A stretch of 64,000 bases of DNA from Cryptomeria japonica (GCF_030272615.1 NC_081415.1:372289009-372353008), one strand, 5' to 3'; positions 1-12,380 are shown, numbered from the stretch's first letter. The notes: generated by a model not told the origin, from the letters alone. Made by a program: numbers and translations.

Positions 1-65
1 TTTTTGAAAGGTGAAATGTAAATTAAATAGTAATTGTAAATTTTCATGTGTGTATATATATGCAG

Positions 66-2114
66 ATTATATTCACATAATGGATGAGTTTGACGTAGAT
101 GATCTATTAGGTCAGATGCCACCTCCACCCCCTCCACCTCCACCCCCACCTCCACCTACTCCCGAGCAGTTGAGGAAGAGTATAAGGAGGAATATTGCTT
201 CCCTCTTGAGGGATATTAAGACTATTAGACATTATCCTCTTCCTCCTACACATCTACTACACCTTGCAGATAGTATGCAAGGCGTTGTCCATTTTGTACA
301 TACATTGGATGGGCAGTTGGATAGATATGGCACGTTGAGGGAGTCCATGTGTTCTTATTATTCTAATGGCCTATCTTATAAATGGGTCAATGAGTTGAAA
401 ATAAAATAAAAAATATTTGAAACGTTATTTTTTGAACCCGAAAACGGGTGAGGAGATAGATCCCAAGAAGCCATGTATATCTATTAGATGGTGTAGGCAC
501 CCACAGATAGCTGCACACTTTGGGAGCATTGGTGGATGGTATTTGACCATCCACCACACTCTAATCATGAGGTGTTGATATATTTTTTGAAAAAATTATG
601 GGCTGAATTTGAATTGGGTAAAAAACCCAATTACTTTGAGTTCAGATCATTCCAGGGGGTTGGCTGAGGCATGCCACAGGATAGGCCAAGGGCCAAATTG
701 AGTAATAGAGTTAAAAATTGTGTGCGTGATGATCCCCTTGTTCCTCTTCCCACACCATTTGTTCCTACACCCATTCATCATTGAGCAGTTGAATCTGTTC
801 TTGGTTCATTGAGTGCCCTTTCGGGCAATTTGTTAGAGAAGTTGTACCAGGTGAGGGTTGCCCCCAACATAGCACATGTTTGCATGAGCTGTAGGGGTAT
901 ATGTACAAGTCCCTAGAGTGATGTTTCCCATGGAGGAGATGGTGATCCTATCGATGTTGATGCGGCCCATGGTGGATATGATGATGTTGGCGAGGGTGTA
1001 GATGATGATGTCATCTCTTCATATGTTAATCTCCTGTGTGCAGACGATGATCATCCTACAGAGGTACAAATTTATTTATATAATTTACAATGCAATATTA
1101 AATTCAATATATATACACATATGAACCACAACACGAGTCAATTTTTATGAACAGAGGAGGGTTCATACCATATCATCGAGGGACCCCCATCATCTTACCT
1201 TGGTACCTCGAGATGTCAGTGCCCCATTTACGGTATGCACTTTCATCTAGATACATTGAAGTACATTTAAAATAAACAATTAAAACTTGAATTTAATAAT
1301 GTGTATGATATTTTTTTTCAATTTTGTAGGGTGTTTCATGTAACACTAAGGTTGGTAGTTCTTCGCGCCTTGACCCATCGATCACTGAGGCTCAGCCTCA
1401 TATACCCCTAGTATGTTTTTCATCCATTAATTTTGAGTGTTTATATGCTTACTAATTTATGTGCAACTCTGATTCATGCCTATTTTTTGCAATTGTAGGC
1501 TTTTGGGTTGTCTGATGATGCATCACGTGTACGTCCTCACCCATCAGTGACTTTGGTTGCACATCAGACACCATATGTATTTTTTTCTTCCATAAACTTG
1601 TAGTCTTTATATACTTTATAATTTGTGTATATACAAGTTTGATTTGTGCTTTATAACTATGGGATTGAGCCAAATGCAACCATCGACATTGTCATTTGAG
1701 GTCATGATTAAAAAAATAAATACTAATTTGTCTATTGTATACCTATCTTTTATAGGGATTATCAAAATTGATGTAATGTTTTTTTGTACAGGACTTGACT
1801 GCAACCACATTTTTTGTTCATGAGAGTGGACCTCCTTGTACCACTGAGGGCATTATAGAGCACGGTCATATGGTAATTTATTTTAAATGTTCATTATTTA
1901 ATTACTTTATAAGTGAATTGTGCAAGTCATTTGAATTAAATACACATAACTTCTTCTCATGTTATTTTTAAATAATGTACAGGAGGGCATAAGCACTGAT
2001 ATTGCAGACACACAGGATGGTGCATCTCAGGAGCACATCCAGCAGGATGATGCATCTCAGTCATCTTCGCGTGGAGTGAAGAGGACTGCAGATCAGGTGC
2101 ACGAGAGCTCTTAG
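66..2114 (+). pseudogene. Decayed intron-rich gene, unknown function, polyproline N-terminus and mini-exon tail
   Basis: I do not recognise the family. A first exon begins near 66 after a splice-acceptor-like TGCAG, with ATG at 80. It encodes an acidic start, 13 consecutive prolines and then a basic helix-like stretch to about 408. Coding-like sequence continues in shifted frames through 430-1063 (for example a tract reading FLKKLWAEFELG near 575-620), with stops that look like former CGA or CAG codons. From 1155 the signal is clear. Exons at 1155-1232 (78 bp), 1330-1410 (81), 1499-1576 (78), 1792-1872 (81) and 1983-2114 (132, ending in TAG) are each flanked by AG and GT. All are phase 0, so they join in one frame. 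The last exon ends in a basic RGVKR stretch, Q-rich and S-rich before it. The gene converges on the transposase-like gene at 4414-7430 and may be its partner in one DNA element, but this is inference. Confidence 0.
1330..1660 (+). repeat. Diverged duplication of exon plus following intron
   Basis: The intron start after the exon at 1330-1410 (GTATGTTTTTCATCCATTAA onward) resembles the one after the exon at 1499-1576 (GTATTTTTTTCTTCCATAAA onward). Both continue with similar TATATACTT and TTTGTGTATA-type tracts. The offset is about 166 bp. This suggests that a mini-exon and its intron were duplicated in tandem and then diverged. Confidence 0.
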
Positions 2115-2139
2115 ATTATATCATGGGCTTTTTATGATG

Positions 2140-2345
2140 ACACTTGTTATGTTATCAGGACTTGTTATTTGGACTTGTTATTATGTCATTTCCTTGTTAT
2201 TATTTTATCTGGAATTGTTATTATGTTATCGGGACTTGTTATGTTATTTGGACTAGGACTTGTTATTATGTCATTTCCTTGTTATTATGATATCAAGACT
2301 TGTTATGTGATTATATATATCATCAGTTGTTATGTGATTTGGTGC
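2140..2345 (+). repeat. Irregular minisatellite, core GACTTGTTATTATGTCAT
   Basis: At least seven variants of an 18-bp phrase built on GGACTTGTTAT and TATGTCATTTCCTTGTTATTA follow directly after the stop at 2114. A longer phrase of about 60 bp occurs twice, near 2170 and near 2250. An open frame runs through it only because of the repeat composition; I do not treat it as a gene. Confidence 0.
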
Positions 2346-2390
2346 CGTCTAGTATGATTTTTTTGCACTTTACTTGTACAAGACATTTGT

Positions 2391-4400
2391 GTGGTGTGTT
2401 GTCATTCTAGGCTCACACATGCATCCTAGGTAGAAAATAATCATACTAAAGTTTTTAACACATGCACATGATATGACATTCTAAAACTATTAAAAACAAA
2501 GATTATATGACATGCACATATTCTCCAATATCATATTCCATTCTAGAGGCTCACACATGCACATGATATGACATTATTAAAGATCAAAGATAAAACTACT
2601 AATTATGAAAAGACATTGTAATCTTAACTAGAAGCATAGGTTGATGAAAAATATAATAGTTATGAAATTTTATAGAAATAAAATAAAATAAAATAAACTA
2701 TGAGTGGAGAAAAAATTTAACCTAGAACAATGTGATAGGTAGTTTTCTTGCATGTTCGCATACAGCTCATCAATTTTGTATAATAAAATAATAGAACAAA
2801 CAATGCAATATAAACTCTAAACTTGTTAAAAGAGATGAGAATGATAATTGAAAATGTGATAGATAAGGAATACTCAACTATTTTAATAATTACTATTGAC
2901 TTCTCCCTTTGGGTCAAATGATATGTTATGACTAGTGTGATAGTCTAGATCTAATATTGAAATGCTATACATATGGAAAATAAAACCTAAGAAAGATGTT
3001 TGTGATATTTGAGATGAATACATGTGCATATAGTCTTGTCCACTTGATGTGGTTACATCCTTTAAATATAATGATTTCAATGAAATTTAACATATGCTTA
3101 AATGTGTGTCAAAGACAAATAGGGTACTAAAAACATATTGGGAATTTATTATGTGTAGAAAAATCATGACACATTGTTGACATTAAGCCAAATCTGTTTT
3201 CTAATATACATATAAATTAAAGACACACATGACATATATGTAAATGCTTATGATAATGTTGTATCTATTGACATAGATGTAATAAAAAATAATTGGTTCA
3301 TTCTTCTTTTCAATCTAATTTGAATAATTACCAATGACTTTTGAACTTGTCATTGAACACAAAATCTTAAATGCTAGATCTATATTGGTTTAGCATAAAT
3401 AGTGATGGGAAACAATTAGCCTTTAAAATTGACATTTTTGGGAGCAATAAAATTTGAATATGAAAAGATAGGATGAAGTTGTTGAATAGTTCACTAAATG
3501 ATGTAATTTAAAAAGAATATATATCCTAAATAATTGAATGGGTCATTTTTACAACTGAAATAATAATATTCAAAATGAGTACTATGGTGGACTTATAACA
3601 TAGACTTGTTATCATTTATTATTATGTACTTATTTGTTCATGTAATTGACAAGACAAATTGATTTTATGGGAACTAGATTAGAGTAGGAGATATACATAC
3701 ATATATATAAGCAAACATCAACTTATTTATATTGAATGAAGTTACATCAATTGACATGAAAAAATAACTATCAACATCAAAAACTATCATCATCAATTAG
3801 TGAACATAGGGCCAATGTACATAATTTATTTATTTAACAAAAGTAGATGAATACAATGTTGTTTATGAAACCAAAATAATATCAATGCACATATGTTCTT
3901 CTATGGGGTCCTGCAAAAAAATGAATGTTCAAATGTCATTAAAACTATATACTTAAAAGTAAAGTTCAATTTACGCTACAAAAAGTAAATGTATTTTATT
4001 CAGTCTAATGTACTCACCAAGTTGTATCTATGTCATCCATGTCATCAAGTTGTACTTGACGTCTCAATACCATAATTTCATTTTACCTAGGTATATAACA
4101 ACAATATATATGTTAAAGGGACAAAGACAAAAATTTATCATAATTAAATTGAATTCTAGGACCTCATCTTGTATTACCATATAACAACAATAAAAGAAAT
4201 GCACTCACCTAGTATTACAATTTTGATTAGCCAAAAGTTGTAAAATGCACAAGTTTAGTGTCATCCATGTTACATAAAGTTGTACTTGACACCTGAACAC
4301 CAAATTAATTAGCTACATGTATAAGAATAAAGAAGACATATATACATATAGAAAGTTACATATAAAAAGTTCACACAATTAACACAAACTTACATGCATA
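2391..4400. other. AT-rich spacer between two convergent decayed genes
   Basis: No coding signal is visible. Two imperfect copies of GCTCACACATGCA...ACATGATATGACATT lie near 2410-2480 and 2550-2570. The rest is unremarkable AT-rich DNA. Confidence 0.
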
Positions 4401-4413
4401 AATTCGATTCAAC

Positions 4414-7400
4414 CTAATGTACCATCTGCAATGCGTCTATGATTGCCTCATGCTCTTCCATTGAAAGTGTCCATAATACCTTATTAGCAGGTCTCCCTTT
4501 GTATCTTTCTAATTTGATGTTTGTTGCCACCACCAAATGAGAATAATGTATAATCTTCTTTTCTGATTGGTAGTCTTCATAAGTTGGTAAGTCATTCCTT
4601 CTTGTTAGGTATTTGCGTAGCCATGTGCCAACTACCACAATGGACCTAACTGGATATTGAAAACCATCATCATCTACTTGATGACATATCAACTTTTTCT
4701 TAGGTCTACACCTCTAGCTAGCCAATACTCAGTCTGCTCATCATTATCCTCAGGTGCAACAACAGCATACACATGTCCTGGAAAACAAAATTAAGTACAT
4801 GTAGAAATAAAACCTATAGAATTTATAATTCAAATACAATCATAAATTATATGAAAATACATAAATAATATAATTTAAAGTTATAAACAAGAAATTGAAT
4901 TAAATTACTGGGTTGTATGAGGTTTGAAACACAATCATAATCTTGTAATGCAAATGCATGATATGGGTCTTCATTAGTTCTAACATCTTGATATTGTGTA
5001 TTCTCGCATTCTTCCCATTCACCTGCAACATAAAATTGACAAAAAATGCAAGCTCCCTAGTCCATATAGTCCAAGTGTTAGAATTAGAACTCTTAAATGA
5101 ATGCCATCTAGCTGACCCATTGATTGTATCACAATCATATCTTGGAAGGATATTCTCCTCTTCAACTAGCCAGAAGAAACGTCTGATTGTAGAGTTCTGA
5201 CTTGATCCTGTGGATAAAGTTGCACTACACCAATCCACAATTGTACTTGCATTTTTAAATTTAGCTTTTTCCTCGAATTTGAGTTGCTCTCTACAAAGGG
5301 CTCTCTTAACACATGCACTCACACCATCATGTTCTCCTTTCCTGTGTCTAGCCTCAAAATAACTCCACATGTGTTCAATATTAGTTTTCTTTTGTATCCT
5401 ACTCAACCAATAAAACATTCTAGCATTCTTGAATTGCCTTGTGCAATTATCTGACCATATTAGATGGTGTGTCATCTGAATTTCTCTCTCCCTCAAATTA
5501 TCATAAAAGGTCTTGAAGCAGTGCTAGACAAACTCTGATAAGTGTAATTTATTATCACTCATATATAAATGGTACTCTCTCAAAATTTTACGATCTCTTT
5601 TGTACTATCAGGTGCATGCCCATAGACAATATGAACAAAAATTGCTACTTGCACTGAATTGTAATATTGTGATTGGACCTCATCTTGTGGTGAAAGTGTG
5701 TAGTTATTTGTAAAGTCAACTACCAAAAGTATACTACCAATAGGAAATGTATTCTTACATATTCAAAACTGACCATCAAGCCATCTAGCATTTTGAGAGT
5801 GTTTAACATATTTAGGTACAATCTTACCTTTAGATTCATTCATAAATGCATGAACACTAACTTTTTCAGTAATTAGATAGCATCGTCTTCCAACCTTTCC
5901 ATCCTTCAATGGATACTCAACAGTTTTAAATCTTTTTACATCAACTAATTGTTGTCCAAAATCAATTGAAATATTTTCATGCAAACATTCATCCAACAAT
6001 GCAAGATTGCCACATATATCACATACACCAGAAACACATGCATTGAAAAGAAAATATTGCTCATTAGGTGGGTTGCAAAACAAACTTGATATAAACTCCT
6101 TTGTAGTTTCAGGTGGTATATTTATACCACATTCTTGCAACATTCCATTACTATGCATGGTAACATGTATATATCGAAATGCATCATAATGGTAACGAAA
6201 TTGAACATGAGTTTTGCAACAACATGTGACTCTTTCCTTGTTAATCCGAACATACCAAGGTTTACACTTTTCAAAATACCTTTGACTAATGCTAATAGTT
6301 AACACCTTATCATCCAAATTAAAAATTGTACAATTCAATTCGAGTAATGTCCAAAAGGTGTTTTGGATGTGGATCACAAATTTTTGACCCAACTCTTAAT
6401 TAAAGAACATCTCTAGCATTAGGTGATACTCTCGTATTATCATGCCAGAATGTTTCGATCAAATTTTTGACTTCACCAGTAAGTTTCATATCAGACCTTG
6501 GTAGTCTACCACTAAAAGTCCACAAATTGTTTGCCAGATCACTTTCAAAGTTAACTCTTCTCTTTACAGCTCTTGACAAAGTTTTACGATGAATATTAAG
6601 ATATCCACTTATGTTAGTCATCATTCTTTTATCAGAAGTTGTTATTTCTCATCGTGTTGCATTCCTATCTTTAGAACAACTTTTCTTTCTGATTGTATCA
6701 AAGGCACTAGCAACAGTCGATACAACTTATTTTAAAGACTCATCCTTCTTCTTGGGTTTGACATGAAAGCCTAACTTCTTCATCACTTTTCGCATTTTAG
6801 TCATTTTAATTAGTTGAAACATTAATTGACATTGAAACCCAAATTTCTTATTATAAAACAATTGTCTAAACAATCTATTTGCATGTGTCCTAATTGTCTC
6901 CATGAAACCAAGCCAAGAAAATTGTCTAGCACGTCACTTTTAATTTGAAAATATTCATTCATTTCATTATCATTCAAACATGTTTCTTTTTCAATTGGTG
7001 TTTCCATGTCTACATCCACATTATTGATTTCAATTGTTGGTTGATTTTCAATTTCAATTAGGGTTTCAATTTTGGTTTCAATTTGAGTTTTACTTTCATT
7101 TGGGGTTTGATTTAATGAGTAACCTGCATCTACTAAATCGCCAGTTTGTTCATGACAATAAACATGGGGTTGTGAAGACATACCTGTATCCAATAATGGA
7201 TCAGAAGAGGCACTTAAATTTAGTTCTATTGTGTTTCCTTCTTCAACATTTATGGTGTCCTCGATGTTCTCCTCTATTGAAACGATTGTTGAACTTAAAG
7301 CTCCAACATTGTTCAGTTGTTTAATTCTTGCTCTTCTTTCTCGTTGATGTTTTGCCTCCTCTCTATTTGTTGCAATGTCTTCAGTTGTCAGAACCTTCCT

Positions 7401-7430
7401 TTGCCTCTTTCTGCATTGATTTGATCCCAT
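4414..7430 (-). pseudogene. Transposase-like gene with WSDNC..QFKN and HRKGEHDG motifs, decayed
   Basis: Pieces in order on the minus strand: an N-terminal tract from ATG 7430 (start MGSNQCRKRQRK, basic, then acidic and T/E-rich) to 6822. Next is a basic tract from 6804 leading to 6400 (ISGYLNIHRKTLSRAVKRR; TRVSPNARDV). Then a tract to 5763 with KPWYVRINKERVTCCCKTHV and CDICG. Then 5745-4900 with an IGSILLVVDFTNNY segment, WSDNC, QFKNARMFYWL and HRKGEHDG. After an intron with acceptor at 4778-4780, the C-terminal exon runs 4777-4414 (EYWLAR, then VDDDGFQYPV). I recall this motif set from uncharacterised transposase-like proteins of animals and plants. The D of VVDF and the D of WSDN could belong to an RNase H-fold DDE/D site, but I infer that. 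In-frame stops at about 6729, 6652 and 6402, and one or more frameshifts, break it. A multi-intron, decayed autonomous DNA transposon is the likeliest reading. Confidence 0.
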
Positions 7431-7612
7431 GGCTGCACCAAAATTCGAATTCGAATGGATCTCCTTGTCAAATCGATAACAAGACAAGAAAAGAGAATTA
7501 TTTAACAAAATATTCTCTCTGCAGATCAAACATGTTGGATAATGATTGAATAATCATTCAATCATTGAAATGTGTCCTTGTGGGCTAGTTTTTTGCCCAA
7601 CGGATCTTTTAA

Positions 7613-7762
7613 GAAACGGGCGCCCGTTATTTGAATGAAACGGGTGCCCGTTTTCAAATCGGATACATGTTTCTAAAAAACGGGTGCACATTTCGCTTTC
7701 AACGATACAAAGCGAAACGGGCGCCCATTTTTTGAATTTCAAAAAGCAGGTGCTCATTTCAT
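7613..7762. repeat. Cluster of five GGGCGCCC/GGGTGCCC palindromic motifs
   Basis: AACGGGCGCCCGTT at 7615-7628 is a perfect 14-bp palindrome. Relatives follow at 7637-7654 (GAAACGGGTGCCCGTTTT, with longer imperfect arms ATTTGAA..TTCAAAT), 7677-7692, 7712-7730 (GAAACGGGCGCCCATTTT) and 7741-7760 (AAAGCAGGTGCTCATTT). The cluster lies about 185-335 bp upstream of the transposase-like ATG at 7430. That position suits subterminal transposase-binding repeats or a promoter element, but no terminal inverted repeat was located. Confidence 0.
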
Positions 7763-9835
7763 AAAAGGTGGAGCGGGAAACAACCCTCTGCCTTGATTTT
7801 GGCTTCTGGTTAGGCTTGGTGGGGCCAAGCCTAAAAATGGCTAAGGCAAAAGAATATCATATTTCTGTCTTGGCCTAATTTTTTGACGGCCTTCCTGATC
7901 GAATTTTTTGATGAAACGAAAACCCATTAAAGTTCTCAGTGTCTTGATTTCAAAAATGTAAATTTCATAGTGATAAGATTATTTTTACTATTTTTGCATT
8001 ATTTATTAATCAAGAGTGGTACCTAAACCTAAAATACTAAGGTTCAGTAAAACTTTAATAACTTTTTTATTTTTAAGTTTTTAGAAAAATAAATTATTTG
8101 AATTCAATCTACATACAATTCTTTTGAAGATTAAAAAAAAAATCAAAAATATGAAATTTTCATCAATTTATGGTGGTCATACACCCAATGTTTTGAAAAT
8201 GTACTTTATTGTCAATTAAAAATTAATAAAAAAAATATACTCAATAAAAAAAATAAGAAAAAATATTCTCATCCATATTTGGTGTCTTAGGTATCGTTTC
8301 CCAAAAAGATTTGCAAAAATTCATTTATTTGCGTCAAAAAATTGTGGTTGTACACATGTGTGGTATGGTCCTGAAACAGACATTTTGAAAAAGTGGTTTT
8401 TAAACAAGCCTACTAAAAAGCAATTTCTACCATGTGGGTATTGAAATAAATTACATATTTGAAAATTAGACTCCAAGCACTACATTTTCTATTACTGAAG
8501 TTTTTTTAGATTCAATCTCTAAGTGCCTCAAATTTTGACATCAATCGACAAAAAATTTGAAAAACAGAGAAAACACTTCCACTTTTTGCCCAAAAGTGGG
8601 ACTCGACTTCTTACAGCCACCCATAAGGAACAGAGGGTAACAAAATTAAGGATATGTAAACTAATGAGATATCATATTTTTTATATAGACTCAAGCTATA
8701 ATTTAGTTTAAATTTAAATAATTATTTTTATCATTTTTTATATTTTTTATATTTATTTCTATCATTTTTTTTTATTTTTTTTATTAAGTCCACTATTCCA
8801 TATTATATAACATTCACTACAAATAATTTTTTTCAAGATTTCTTTAAATTAGATCTGATAACCACCCTATACACCACGAAACCATAAATACAACAACCAC
8901 TGAATATCTATATAAAATTCATAGTATGCCAACTACTATACCCTATACATCATATAAAAAATTCAACTTCTACTAATTATGCTACTAAAACAGAGATTAT
9001 GAGACATTTTACAAACTACCATGAGATTATAGAGACAAAATTTAACCAAAAAAAGGAGACCCAGAGGGTTTCGACTCACTTATTCTTCCTCCCTAGCTTT
9101 AGAAGCTTGTTCACCCAATGATCCTCCAACACAAATTGGATTTCTTTCTTCCTATTCCTCACCACTCCTTTCACACCCTCATTTTTCTCCCCCTTTCTTC
9201 TTCAAAAAATATTTTAGCGCCTCCCATCCAATGTGTGCCTCTATGCGTCGCTCATCCTTATTGGATGTAGTGCTCCATCTGATGAAAGGACGCATTGTGG
9301 ATCTAAATCACCAATCTACAACCACTCCCTATTACAGGCCAAACAACCAACCCTAGGTTGCGCCAGCTCCAATAACGCATCCATCCCATACAACCATTCC
9401 TTGCCAACACATTGTTGCATCACCCAACTGATATCCTCCTTGTTGCCCAATTTTGACCTCCATGCTATGACCATGGACACTATGTTCATGTTGGTTCTAT
9501 AATTCTGTACAATGCTCATGAATTCCTCATCGAGGAGGATTTCCATAATATGCATGAAGATAGGCTCCTCAAATTTAAAAATACTCCTCACACGTGTGTG
9601 TCTCCAACGCCTGGCCCATGAAATCCAACTGTTATTTGGGGGTTACCAGAGAAAAAATTGCCTCCATCCTACATACCACCACCACTCATCACCTTCCTCA
9701 AACATAACTCACTCAAACTATGTCTATGTAAACTAAAAGAAACATTGCCATGTCCATAAATAATTTCTCCAAGCAATGCACAATTATTGCTCATAACTTA
9801 CCATGATTACCATCCAATTTCGATGATGTACATAC
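7763..9835. other. AT-rich spacer with one unrecognised minus-strand open frame
   Basis: Long A/T tracts fill 7900-9060, with no coding signal. A 91-codon minus-strand frame at 9591-9316 (MRSIFKFEEPIF...) has a faintly protein-like composition, but I match it to no family and see no gene context. Confidence 0.
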
Positions 9836-9992
9836 TGAAGAAATAGAATAGTGAATGTTTGATATGTCATTCAATGATGAAAGGGAGAATTCATATAGAC
9901 AAGTACAAAGGAGTTGATGCGGTTGGGATAACCAGACTGAAGCAGTTGAAATAACTACATTTACACAGTTGTAATGTAATATACGCCAACAT
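9836..9992 (-). repeat. 3' LTR of the small LTR element
   Basis: 157 bp, TG...CA on the minus strand. A TATATGAATT tract near 9889-9898 could be its TATA region. Flank on the outer side is CATAC. Confidence 0.
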
Positions 9993-12000
9993 TCCCCCTT
10001 TTATTACATTGATCCTAATGTCTTACACAATAAAACTCGCTGATTACATTATATGAATATAGAAGATCTTCTCTTGAAGAAGAAAATCCAGAACCAAACG
10101 AGGCTCCATGAAGTTGTCTCTTGACCCTTGGAAAGGTGTAGCTCTGAGCTGTGTTCTTAAGCTCTCAGTCCTGAACTCTCGAATCACAATCTTGAATTAT
10201 TCAACAATGATCCTTAAGAGATATGACAGATCTCTATCATTGTCTAATGATCGTGAAAGGGTATAATTATTTATTATATACTCTGAAGCTCGCTCGACAA
10301 CAATCCATATTGAGCTCAACACCAAATCTCAAACTTGTCTCCAAAATATAATCTTCACAATGCATATATTCTTCAAATCTGTCAACATCAACAAAGAAAG
10401 CAAAGAAGGAAAACATAAACCAAAAATGTCAAAATTGCTTCTCATTCAAAACACCGTCTTAAAGTGAGAAGCTAACTCGAGATGATGGAAATTCCTCCAT
10501 CCTCCAATGTCACTAGCTTCCAAATTGAACCTATTACAAATTATTCATTTGACATCTTAAATGAGTCTATGGAGGCCTCAATAGATGTACCAAAGACAAC
10601 CCCAGAATTTGAAGAAAAACTATTGGTGACATTGATAAATTCATCTATATGGTACTTAAAAATTGTTATGTTTTGGAATGCACTTTCCTTGTTTTTCTTT
10701 TCATATGATTGCTCTTTCTTCACTATCATCTTCCTGATCCCTACAAGTTTATTTGCTTCATTGATTATATAATCATTTGTGTAATCACTAACCAGACTTA
10801 ACTCACCCATATATGTATTCGTATGCATAAACAAAGGTGTCATTGTTGATTAATAATACACCCATGATAATGTATTAACAAAAACTTCCTTATACCTTCA
10901 ATGAACACCTCTAATATATTATGTTAGTTTTCTTATACCAAACTTGTTCATGCAAATGACCAGGTGTGCACAAAGTGCATAACCAAACTATCATAACTCT
11001 CCAAGTTATGATTTTATAAAATGTACCTCACTTGTTGAGATGTCTCATGGCATACTTGAAGAACTTATGAACATGTGTTCTCAATATGACAAGCTTGTAT
11101 TACTCCTATACGTTGGATCTTCTGATGTTGAAAAAACTGTATATCTCACCGATGTTAAATATCACAACCAACTAAAGATATCATGCATGAGAAAGTGAAT
11201 CAAATAGTATTGTGAAAAATAAGGACAGGCCTGGAATATCCACAAGCTCTACTCATGAAAACCTGGTTTTCTTCTATCTACTATCAAAACTCTAGATGAA
11301 CTTGGACTGTTTGAAAAAATAGTTTGAAAAGATCTCATATTGAGTTCTTAGGGTAAAGAACAATTTAATGTTTGTGGTATGGGACCTAGGTGGACAAGAG
11401 CATCTTTGAGTAGCATATGGGCAACATACTACGGAGACACAAAATTGTTTTGCAACATGAATATCTTGGCATGCAAAGGCTTTAATCAAAGTGGCATTTC
11501 CTCCGTTAACCTCAAACAACATAATAAGCATAGATCGTGTTTTTAACAGTGCAACACCGCCATTTTTGTTTGAGACTAATATAGAGTACTTTAAGATAGA
11601 ATACCCCTCACGTTACATATAATTAATGACCAAAAGCATTGTTAAAAGCATTGTTATGCCATTTGCACTTGTAAGCACATGAATCAATCAAAGATTAGTT
11701 GGTAGAATAATACCTCTTGCAAATCCTGTGATACCAATGTTTCTTTCTTGTTCTACAGTTGGTTTGTCTCTACCACGCATAACATTTGCAATCCCCTGCA
11801 GCAACTACTCTAGTCTAACAAGTACATTCACACATTTTTCATCCATTGTTGTCCGTTTCCCGTGTAGACTGCATGCAGAGGGAAACAAAGCAGGAAAGTT
11901 TATGAAGGATCTTTGCTGGTGTGCCAAAGTTAATCATAGGAGTGCACCACCTTCAATGCCTCCATCCTTATGCCCTGCAAATCACTATGCCTCACATACT

Positions 12001-12014
12001 ACTTTGATACCAAA
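12001..12014 (-). other. Primer-binding site (initiator tRNA-Met)
   Basis: The minus strand reads TTTGGTATCAAAGT directly after the LTR end. The plant initiator tRNA-Met complement is TGGTATCAGAGC; 10 of 12 positions match. Confidence 0.
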
Positions 12015-12148
12015 TGAAGAAATAGAATAGTGAATGTTTGATCTGTCATTCAACGATGAAAGGGAGAATTTATATAGAGGAGGGAGTTGATGCGGTTGGG
12101 ATAACTGGACCGGAGCAATTGAAATAACTACATTTACACAGTTGTAAT
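12015..12148 (-). repeat. 5' LTR of the small LTR element, truncated
   Basis: Matches the 3' LTR from its CA end up to GTTGTAAT and then diverges. The first bases of the LTR are missing and an RNase H fragment begins about 10 bp further on. Confidence 0.
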
Positions 12149-12157
12149 TAAAATAAT

Positions 12158-12380
12158 CTAGGAATCATCTTCCAAATGGAGATTTGGAATTGCTAATTTG
12201 AAAGCCAACAATGTTGTATGGGCTTCTGCTTCATTGTTTCTACCCTCCACCAGCTTCTTGGCACCTATTGTTAAGATGTCACCATTCCAATCCCTCACAA
12301 CATACCCTATCCTCGAGGGACTCAAATTACCTTTAGTTACCCCATCAAAATTCACCTTGATTCATCTCATCTCAGCTCAA
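12158..12380 (-). pseudogene. RNase H domain fragment (RVT_3 type, from a non-LTR retroelement)
   Basis: The minus-strand frame contains VNFDGVTKGN, YVVRDWNGDIL and GRNNEAEAH. This is the order seen in plant RVT_3/RNase H domains: D of FDG, then glycines and RDWNG, then E of NNEAEA. Only the first half of the domain is present. It is cut off near 12158, close to the truncated LTR, and no reverse transcriptase is adjacent. A remnant LINE 3' part is likely. Confidence 0.

Larger units (their letters stand above)
9836..12148 (-). mobile_element. Small non-autonomous LTR retrotransposon with about 157-bp LTRs
   Basis: A direct repeat of about 140 bp (GAATAGTGAATGTTTGAT... through ...CATTTACACAGTTGTAAT) lies at both ends. 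Read on the minus strand, the copy at 9992-9836 starts TGTTGGCG, ends TTCTTCA, and is preceded by the polypurine tract AAAAGGGGGAA (10003-9993). The copy at 12148-12015 ends in the same TTCTTCA and is followed at once by TTTGGTATCAAAGT (12014-12001), a primer-binding site for initiator tRNA-Met with two mismatches. The 5' LTR has lost about the first 16-20 bp. The interior of about 2.0 kb has no recognisable gag or pol, so the element is a deleted derivative or a TRIM/LARD-like non-autonomous element. Confidence 0.

Noticed and set aside
2169-2357. Hydrophobic 62-codon frame
   Set aside because: It is a translation of the minisatellite and has no independent support.
7034-7324. Plus-strand frame of 96 codons
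   Set aside because: It is the shadow of the minus-strand N-terminal region of the transposase-like gene.
9316-9591. Possible pentatricopeptide-repeat fragment on the minus strand
   Set aside because: No 35-residue periodicity or conserved PPR positions could be shown.
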